From positions 1-64,000 of the forward strand of contig NZ_JAJFAX010000008.1 in the NCBI RefSeq assembly GCF_019710475.1: a stretch of 64,000 bases of DNA. The letters are read 5' to 3'. Position 1 is the stretch's first letter; every line of letters starts with the position of its first letter. The DNA comes from Glycomyces sp. TRM65418. GTDB taxonomy: Bacteria > Actinomycetota > Actinomycetes > Mycobacteriales > Micromonosporaceae. The notes below the pieces were generated by a model. It was not told the origin of the DNA, searched no databases, and saw only the letters and a list, made by a program, of their open reading frames with translations. Below are positions 58,566 to 64,000 of this stretch, piece after piece. Position numbers and translations under genes: made by a program.

Positions 58566-60649
58566 TGTACGCGACGCCGCTCGACCTTCCCGACTTCGAC
58601 GAAGAGGTCGTCACCGAGGCCCACGTCCGCTACCTGGAGCCCCGCGGGCTCGGCGGACGCGCGGCGCTCATCACGCTCGACAACGGCTTCGACCACACCA
58701 AGCCCAACTCGTTCGGGCCCGCCGGGCTCAAGAACCTGTGGCGCGCACTGGACGAGGTCGAGGCCGCCGAGGACGTGAAGCTCGTCGCCGTCACCGGGAA
58801 GCCGTTCATCTTCCTGGCCGGCGCGGACGTCAAGCTCATGCCGAAGCTGGAGAGCCGCGAGCAGGGCCTGCAGCTCGCCCAGGCCGGGCACGCCGTCTAC
58901 AAGCGGCTCAAGGACTCAGCGGTCCCCACGTTCGCGTTCGTCAACGGCACCGCGCTCGGCGGCGGTTTCGAGCTCGCGCTCCACTGCCACTACCGCACCG
59001 TCTCGACCAGCGCGATGGGCCTGGGCCTGCCGGAGGTCTCGATCGGGCTCATCCCCGGTTGGGGCGGCTCGCAGATCCTCCCGAACCTCATCGGCGTCGA
59101 GAAGGCCGCGCAGGTCATCGTCGGCAACCCGTTGAACCAGAACAAGATGCTGCGCGGCACCGACCTGGTGCCGATGGGCATCGCGGACGTGCAGTTCGAC
59201 GCGGCGGACTTCCTGGAGGAGTCGCTCGAGTGGGCCGTCCAGGTGGCGACCGGCGCGATCACCGTCGAGCGCCCCGAGGTCGACCGGTCGGTGTGGCCGA
59301 TGGTCATCGCCGGGGCCCGCGAGCTGGTGAACGAGAAGGTCCACAACGCCTCCGCCGCGGCCGTGCGGGCCCTGGACCTGCTGGAGCTGGCGCAGCACGC
59401 CAGCTTCGAGGAGGGGTCCCTCGCCGAGGACGAGGCGCTCGCCGATCTGGAGGCCGGGCCGCAGTTCCAGGCGTCGATCTACGCGTTCAACCTGGTCCGG
59501 TCCCTCGCGAAGCGTCCTGAGGGCGCGCCGAGCCCGAGCCTGGCGAAGGACATCGGCAAGGTCGGCGTGGTCGGGGCCGGGCTCATGGCCGGGCAGATCG
59601 CGCTCATGTTCGCGCGCCGCCTCGAAGTGCCCGTGGTGATGACCGACCTCGACGAGGAGCGGGCGCAGCGCGGCCTGGCGTACGTGCGGGCGGAGATCGA
59701 CAAGCTCGAAGCGAAGGGCCGGGCGTCGAAGCTCAAGGCCGCGCGGTTGCGGGCGCTCGTCTCGGCCAGCTCGGACAAGTCGGTGTACGCCGACTGCGAC
59801 CTGGTGATCGAGGCGGTCTTCGAGGAGCTGAAGGTCAAGCAGGCGGTGTTCGCCGAGGTCGAGTCGATCGTCGCTCCGGAGTGCCTGCTGGTCACCAACA
59901 CCTCGGGGCTGTCGATCACGGCGATGGGCTCGCAGCTGGCGCACCCCGAGCGCCTGGTGGGGATGCACTTCTTCAACCCGGTGGCCGTGATGCCGCTGGT
60001 GGAGGTCATCGCGACCGAGCAGACCGACCAGGCGACGCTGGCGACGGCGTACGCGGTGGCGAAGAAGCTGAAGAAGACCGCGGTGGGCTCGGCCGACCGC
60101 CCGGCGTTCATCGTGAACCGGCTGCTGGGCCGGATGCTCGCGGAGGTCACCGGCGCGGTGGACGCGGGCACGCCCGTGGAGGTCGCGGATGTGGCGCTCG
60201 ACGACCTGGGGCTGCCGATGCGGCCGTTCGCGCTGCTGGAGCTCGTGGGGCTCCAGGTGGCGTGGCACCTGTGCCAGCACCTGAACGAGGACCTGGGTCC
60301 GCGGTTCCCGGCGTCGGAGAACCTGCGGCGCATGGCCGAGGCGGAGTTCCCGGTGTTCGACGCCTCGGCGAAGGGCAAGGGGCGGCTCACCGAGGAGGCG
60401 AAGTCGCTGATAGAGCTGGGGAACCAGCCGGCGTCGGCCGAGGAGGTCAAGCAGCGGGTGCTGCGCGGCCTGGCCGAGGAGGTCCAGTTCATGCTCGACG
60501 AGGGCGTCGTGCCGTCGCCGAAGCAGATCGACCTGGCGATGATCCTGGGCGCGGGCTTCCCGTTCTGGCTCGGCGGGCTGACGCCGTACCTGGACCGGGC
60601 GGGGATCTCGGCCAGTGTGTCCGGTAAACCGTTCCAAACTCCGAGTTAG
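58565..60649 (+). CDS. fadB: Fatty-acid oxidation multifunctional protein FadB
   Basis: 694 residues. The N-terminal enoyl-CoA hydratase domain (about 1-300; oxyanion-hole regions FLAGADVKLM and NGTALGGGFELAL, catalytic acid region GLPEVSIGLIPGWGG) is followed by the 3-hydroxyacyl-CoA dehydrogenase NAD domain from about 331 (KVGVVGAGLMAGQIALMFA) and C-terminal domains with MHFFNPVAVMPLVEV and PAFIVNRLL. It hydrates and oxidises acyl-CoA for FadA. Followed by a 14-bp hairpin. Confidence 0.94.
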   Translation: MYATPLDLPDFDEEVVTEAHVRYLEPRGLGGRAALITLDNGFDHTKPNSFGPAGLKNLWRALDEVEAAEDVKLVAVTGKPFIFLAGADVKLMPKLESREQGLQLAQAGHAVYKRLKDSAVPTFAFVNGTALGGGFELALHCHYRTVSTSAMGLGLPEVSIGLIPGWGGSQILPNLIGVEKAAQVIVGNPLNQNKMLRGTDLVPMGIADVQFDAADFLEESLEWAVQVATGAITVERPEVDRSVWPMVIAGARELVNEKVHNASAAAVRALDLLELAQHASFEEGSLAEDEALADLEAGPQFQASIYAFNLVRSLAKRPEGAPSPSLAKDIGKVGVVGAGLMAGQIALMFARRLEVPVVMTDLDEERAQRGLAYVRAEIDKLEAKGRASKLKAARLRALVSASSDKSVYADCDLVIEAVFEELKVKQAVFAEVESIVAPECLLVTNTSGLSITAMGSQLAHPERLVGMHFFNPVAVMPLVEVIATEQTDQATLATAYAVAKKLKKTAVGSADRPAFIVNRLLGRMLAEVTGAVDAGTPVEVADVALDDLGLPMRPFALLELVGLQVAWHLCQHLNEDLGPRFPASENLRRMAEAEFPVFDASAKGKGRLTEEAKSLIELGNQPASAEEVKQRVLRGLAEEVQFMLDEGVVPSPKQIDLAMILGAGFPFWLGGLTPYLDRAGISASVSGKPFQTPS

Positions 60650-60675
60650 TGTCAGCGGTCACATTATCTTTGACC

Positions 60676-60713
60676 CGAGCCCGGTCTCGCCCGAAAGGAC
60701 GAGGCCGGGCTCG
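60676..60713 (+). terminator. Hairpin after fadB
   Basis: 60676-60689 pairs with 60700-60713 (14 pairs, one G-U) around a 10-base loop, 27 bp after the stop. Confidence 0.75.
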
Positions 60714-60789
60714 TCCCGTGTCCGGAGGCGTGGGGGCGGCAGCGCGGACGCCCTCGGGCACCGCTCCGGATAGGGTCGCTATCGGGCAT

Positions 60790-60818
60790 TTGCCGCGGTT
60801 GCTACTTGCGAGTAGGGA
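60790..60818 (+). promoter_or_regulatory. Second copy of the fadA-type operator, overlapping a promoter-like pair
   Basis: CTACT-TGCG-AGTAG (60802-60815) is a perfect inverted repeat sharing TACTnGCGAGTA with the fadA operator. TTGCCG (60790-60795), 17 bp and TAGGGA (60813-60818) form a weak promoter in which the -10 begins at the same base of the palindrome as in fadA. It faces the lysozyme-like gene. Confidence 0.5.
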
Positions 60819-60857
60819 ACCCCGCCCCGCGCCTGGAGAACGCGCCGGCAAGGCGGT

Positions 60858-60885
60858 TTGACCTGCGCTTTCGGTTCCTTACGGT
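60858..60885 (+). promoter_or_regulatory. Leaderless promoter of the lysozyme-like gene
   Basis: TTGACC (60858-60863), a 16-bp spacer and TACGGT (60880-60885), then six bases to the GTG at 60892. Confidence 0.6.
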
Positions 60886-60891
60886 TGCCCG

Positions 60892-61692
60892 GTGCATATT
60901 CGCAGCATCATCGAAGGCGTGACCGGCCGGGTCCGGAGCGCCGCGGCCGTGATCTCCCAGCGGTCGAGCCGACTCTTCGCAGGCCCCCACGAGCACCACC
61001 GCGTCCGTCGCTTCGCCGTCATCGGCGTCGCGGCGGCCGTCTTCACCGGCACCGGCGCGACCGCCGCGTGGGCCATCAGCAACGCCGACGATCCGGCTCC
61101 CGAGCCGACCGCCGAGGCCGCCCCCCAGACCGACGAGCCGGCCGCCACGAGCGAGGCGGCCACCGAGGCCCCGACCGAGGCGGCGACCTCGGAGGCGCCC
61201 GCCGAAGCGGCGCCCGCGCCCGCGAAGGAGCCCGCCGGACCGGTGGACATCGACGTCGCGGACCTCGACGACGAGCAGGAGGCGAACGCGGTCACCATCA
61301 TCGAGACCGGCAAGGAGCTGGGCTTCGACGAGAACGGCTGGGCCGTCGCTCTCGCCACCGCGATGCAGGAGGCGAAGCTCTACAACGCCGCGTCCGAGGC
61401 GGTCCCGGAGAGCTTCGAGTACACCGACTCCGAGGTCAGCTACTCCGACCACGACTCGGTCGGCCTGTTCCAGCAGCGCACCTCGATGGGATGGGGCTCG
61501 GTCGAGGAGCTGATGGACCCCGCCACCTCCGCGAGCAAGTTCTACAACACCCTGGCCGACGTCGACGGCTGGGAGGGCATGTCCATCGCCGCCGCCGCGC
61601 AGGCCGTCCAGATCTCGGCGTACCCCGACTACTACGCCCAGTGGGAAGGCCTCGCCTGGGACATCATCGCCGCCTATGAGGCCGCGAGCTGA
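60892..61692 (+). CDS. Secreted/anchored lysozyme-like cell-wall protein
   Basis: 266 residues from a leaderless GTG. A basic N-terminus and a single hydrophobic segment at about 42-62 (AVIGVAAAVFTGTGATAAWA) act as signal peptide or anchor. A Pro/Ala/Glu/Thr-rich spacer follows (about 65-115), then a C-terminal lysozyme-fold domain with a candidate catalytic Glu in ATAMQEAKLYN and the hallmark DHDSVGLFQQRTSMGWG. Such actinobacterial domains are thought to cleave or bind peptidoglycan. A hairpin follows. Confidence 0.8.
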   Translation: MHIRSIIEGVTGRVRSAAAVISQRSSRLFAGPHEHHRVRRFAVIGVAAAVFTGTGATAAWAISNADDPAPEPTAEAAPQTDEPAATSEAATEAPTEAATSEAPAEAAPAPAKEPAGPVDIDVADLDDEQEANAVTIIETGKELGFDENGWAVALATAMQEAKLYNAASEAVPESFEYTDSEVSYSDHDSVGLFQQRTSMGWGSVEELMDPATSASKFYNTLADVDGWEGMSIAAAAQAVQISAYPDYYAQWEGLAWDIIAAYEAAS

Positions 61693-61712
61693 GACTGATT
61701 CCTCCTCCCGAC

Positions 61713-61757
61713 GGAACGGGGTCCGGCCGCTACTGCGAAGGCGCCGGGCCCCGTTCC
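61713..61757 (+). terminator. 15-bp stem hairpin after the lysozyme-like gene
   Basis: 61713-61727 pairs with 61743-61757 (one G-U) around a 15-base loop, 21 bp after the stop. Confidence 0.7.
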
Positions 61758-61956
61758 CACGTCCGCCGGCGGACCGTGGGCCCGGGCCGGTTCGGACGCG
61801 GACGGACCGGCGCATGCCGGGCTGCGCACTCATGATGATCACCGCCTCGACGCGGACGCCGGTCCGGCGGCCGAAGCCGACACGCGCGGGGATCCGCCGG
61901 CGGGCGATCGCGCACCTGCCCGGGCTCCCTCACCGGTAGAGGCGTGGGTCGGCCCG

Positions 61957-62202
61957 ATGCAAGCCGGGGCGGCGGTCGGCGCGGCCGCTGCGGCGGTGCT
62001 GCTAGCGGCGAACCGCCGCCGGCAGGCGCCGCTGGTGCTCGCGGTCTTGGCGGTCAACGAGATCCCGTCGGGGTGGAGCGCGGTGCCGAAATGGGCGCCG
62101 CCGTCGGTGGGCGGCGCGATCCTCATCGCCGCGGGCGCGGCCTTGGAGCAGCGCCGCCGCGACCTGTCGCGACTGAGCCGATCGGTCAAGGCGATGCGCT
62201 GA
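61957..62202 (+). CDS. Short two-helix membrane ORF, possibly the C-terminal remnant of a larger gene
   Basis: 81 residues with hydrophobic stretches (AAVGAAAAAVLLAA, APLVLAVLAVNEI, GGAILIAAGAALEQ) and a basic tail ERR-like (LEQRRRDLSRLSRS). This looks like the C-terminal end of large multi-helix actinobacterial membrane proteins of the kind beginning at 62462. The same frame stays open upstream to 61699 without a good start or ribosome site. I favour a gene fragment, with an independent small protein as the alternative. Confidence 0.4.
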   Translation: MQAGAAVGAAAAAVLLAANRRRQAPLVLAVLAVNEIPSGWSAVPKWAPPSVGGAILIAAGAALEQRRRDLSRLSRSVKAMR

Positions 62203-62222
62203 CGGCGATCGCCCAGTGAACC

Positions 62223-62261
62223 GGCCCGGCCGCCCCGAGGTTCCCTGGGGACGGCCGGGCC
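62223..62261 (+). terminator. Hairpin after the short membrane ORF
   Basis: GGCCCGGCCG (62223-62232) pairs with CGGCCGGGCC (62252-62261); the loop has a further CCCC/GGGG pairing. Confidence 0.6.
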
Positions 62262-62358
62262 TTCGCGTTCGCCGCGAGGAAGCGGCCCATTCGCCGAGCG
62301 AGCGTCCGGCGAACCGCCCTTCGGACTCCGGTCCGTTTAGAGGAATCCTTCAACATTT

Positions 62359-62462
62359 CGGCCTGTAGGCTCAGGCCGCGTACGCCTTCCTTTGTCATTC
62401 GCGTACAAAGCGCGCCCGTTTTGCCCGATCCCGTATTTGACAGGGCCCCCACACTGTGCACA
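62359..62462 (+). promoter_or_regulatory. Upstream region of the right-edge membrane gene
   Basis: Contains a 7-bp hairpin (62359-62378), a perfect inverted repeat CTTTGT-N9-ACAAAG (62390-62410), a TTGACA at 62437-62442, and ACTGTGCACA (62453-62462), ten of the twelve bases of the palindrome at 31233. A convincing -10 is not seen. The inverted repeat is a candidate operator. Confidence 0.4.
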
Positions 62463-64000
62463 TGACCACCTACAACTGCCCCCGTTGCGGCAGCCCTTCC
62501 ACGGCCGAGCGGTGCCCTTACTGCGGCCGCGGGCCCGAGCCGCTGCTGTCGCGGCTCGGCGAACTCGACGCCGTCCTCGCCACGATGCCCGCCACCCTCC
62601 AGAGCCGCGCCGCGGTCGAAGCCGAACGCCGCGAGGTGCTCGAAGGCCTCACCGAAGTCGCGGCCCGCTACCTCGCCGAGGCCGAACGGCACGCCCGCGC
62701 CACCGGACCGGGCCCCACTCGGACCCCGCCGGCGTCGACCGACACCGACACCACGCAGTCGCTCACGAGCCCGCCCCGCTCCTCGCCGACCGCGACGCCC
62801 GCCGGACCGCCGGCCGCCCACACGCCTGGAGCGCCCGCTCCGTACGCCCCCGGCACCCCGGCCGGCGGCGTCCCCCAAGCACAGGCCGCCCCACAGGCCG
62901 GCGCGCCCCAAGCCGTCCCGTACCCGTACCCGCAACCGCCGCGCACGCCGCCCGCCGGCGCGTTCCTCCGGCCGCGCGAACGCGGCGAAGTCGGCTCCAA
63001 GACCGTCCAGACCGTGCTCCTGAGCCTCGGCGGCCTCCTCGTCGCCGCCGCGCTCATCATCTTCACCGCCGTCGCGTGGCGCAACATGGGCAACGAAGGC
63101 CGAGCCGCCGTCCTCGGCGGCGTCACCGTCCTGCTCCTGGCGATCCCCTTCGCGTTCAAGCGCAACCGCCTCTGGGCCACCGCCGAGACCTTCGCGGCCC
63201 TCGGCGCGCTCGCCCTGTGGTGCACGACCCTCGCGGGCTACTACCTGTACCGGCCGCCGGGCGCCGACTTCGGGCCCGACACCGTCGGCGCGTGGACCGG
63301 CGGGGTCCTCGTGGTCCTCGTCGGCTACCGCGCCCTGGGCCGCCTCGCCGCGACCGGCTGGGCCATGCTCCCGCTCGCCGCGGTCGGCGCCGGGTTCGCC
63401 GCCGCCGGCCCCCTCGGCACGGCCGTCCCCCTCGTGCTCGCGATCGCCGCGGCCCTGGGCGCCGCCGCCTGGATCACCGGCCGGCACCCGGGCCGCTACG
63501 GACGCTCAGACCTGTGGGCCTCGCGGTTCCTCACCTGCGCCGCGGTCGTCGCCGCCTGCTCCGCGGGTCTGCGCGCGGCCTTCGGGCTCGCCGACCCCGT
63601 GGTCCCGCCCGCGGCCGCCGCCGTCGCACTCCTGGCCGCCGCCAACCTGGTCGGCGCCCACCTCGCCCGCCGCCTCGGCGTCTCCCTCACCACGATGCTC
63701 GTCGCCGCCTCCGCCAGCGGCTCGCTCGTGCTGTGCGCGTGGATCCTCGCGATCCGGGCCGACTCCTCCGAGCTCATCCTCCCCTCGCTCGCGCTGGCCG
63801 CGGCGGCCGTCCCGCCCGCCCTCCTGCCGCGGGAGAAGGACACGTGGCCGCTCACCACGGCCGCCACCGCCGCGCTCACCGCCCTCGCCGCGTTCGCCGC
63901 GGTCACCTTCGACGCGCCCGACCTCAGCGCCTACTTCGTCGTGTTCCTCGCCGCCCGCCTGGTCGCGCCGCTCTGCGCCGCACCGCTCGGCACGGCCCTG
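62462..64000 (+). CDS. Large zinc-ribbon membrane protein, cut by the right edge
   Basis: 513 codons are present with no stop. An N-terminal zinc ribbon (YNCPRCGSP, ERCPYCGRG; four Cys) is followed by a helical segment (SRLGELDAVLATMPATLQSR), a Pro/Ala/Thr-rich linker (about 85-170) and then many hydrophobic helices (VLLSLGGLLVAAALIIFTAV and at least eight more). The pattern matches large actinobacterial membrane proteins of unknown function (SCO7592-like). ATG 62462 lacks a ribosome site and may be leaderless. Confidence 0.75.
   Translation, partial: MTTYNCPRCGSPSTAERCPYCGRGPEPLLSRLGELDAVLATMPATLQSRAAVEAERREVLEGLTEVAARYLAEAERHARATGPGPTRTPPASTDTDTTQSLTSPPRSSPTATPAGPPAAHTPGAPAPYAPGTPAGGVPQAQAAPQAGAPQAVPYPYPQPPRTPPAGAFLRPRERGEVGSKTVQTVLLSLGGLLVAAALIIFTAVAWRNMGNEGRAAVLGGVTVLLLAIPFAFKRNRLWATAETFAALGALALWCTTLAGYYLYRPPGADFGPDTVGAWTGGVLVVLVGYRALGRLAATGWAMLPLAAVGAGFAAAGPLGTAVPLVLAIAAALGAAAWITGRHPGRYGRSDLWASRFLTCAAVVAACSAGLRAAFGLADPVVPPAAAAVALLAAANLVGAHLARRLGVSLTTMLVAASASGSLVLCAWILAIRADSSELILPSLALAAAAVPPALLPREKDTWPLTTAATAALTALAAFAAVTFDAPDLSAYFVVFLAARLVAPLCAAPLGTAL

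Overview
The window is high-GC actinobacterial DNA throughout: G/C-ending codons, many GTG/TTG starts, and several genes that appear to be read from leaderless mRNAs. Gene neighbourhoods (kinase-erpA-glxK-nadA; hemE-hemY-hemQ next to an HRDC ribonuclease D and fadA-fadB; a CvnA/CvnB-type kinase pair beside a liv transporter) resemble Micromonosporales/Glycomycetales and Streptomyces-like actinobacteria. The genus cannot be fixed from this sequence alone. No rRNA, tRNA, CRISPR array, IS transposase or integrase was recognised.

Layout. 0-3.7 kb: a small membrane protein, an erythromycin-esterase-like enzyme divergent from a tandem-domain MerR regulator, and an odd alpha/beta hydrolase. 3.8-9.5 kb: a complete oligopeptide ABC importer (oppABCDF, minus strand). 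9.7-19.3 kb: housekeeping genes, namely a shortened PfkB-like protein, erpA, glxK, nadA, a second-type murA, a DUF3043 membrane protein, a TPR-WG protein, an aldo/keto reductase and miaA. 19.4-31 kb: a DUF349 protein with a rearranged 3' end, a tyrosine phosphatase, a heterodimeric ABC exporter, a methyltransferase, a lipoprotein, a VapBC pair, miaB, and an aldo/keto reductase divergent from a TetR regulator. 31.4-39 kb: a branched-chain amino-acid-type importer (livJ-H-MG-F, with M and G fused) followed by a CvnA-like sensor kinase and a roadblock protein.

39-41.7 kb is the accessory patch: a DUF234-type ATPase and a VapBC pair packed between cvnB and ilvC, with three copies of one hairpin and several displaced 3' ends of ilvC. 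The functional ilvC ends in a synonymously recoded tail, while a host-like copy of that tail lies about 860 bp away beyond the VapBC pair. This is the footprint expected of a cassette inserted at the ilvC 3' end.

41.6-50.8 kb: branched-chain amino-acid synthesis (ilvB, a tiny bridging ORF, ilvN, ilvC; separately ilvD), with an attenuator in front of ilvB whose 25-residue leader peptide ends in a run of Leu/Val/Ile codons. Between ilvB and ilvD sit a GGDEF-EAL protein and a membrane protein. 50.9-54.9 kb: a heme operon of the coproporphyrin type (hemE-hemY-hemQ) that continues into a small membrane protein and an S26 peptidase. 55.1-60.7 kb: ribonuclease D, a FitAB-like toxin-antitoxin pair, and the fadA-fadB beta-oxidation operon, whose operator-like palindrome recurs downstream in front of a secreted lysozyme-like protein. 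The right edge cuts a large zinc-ribbon membrane protein, preceded by what looks like the C-terminal remnant of a relative.
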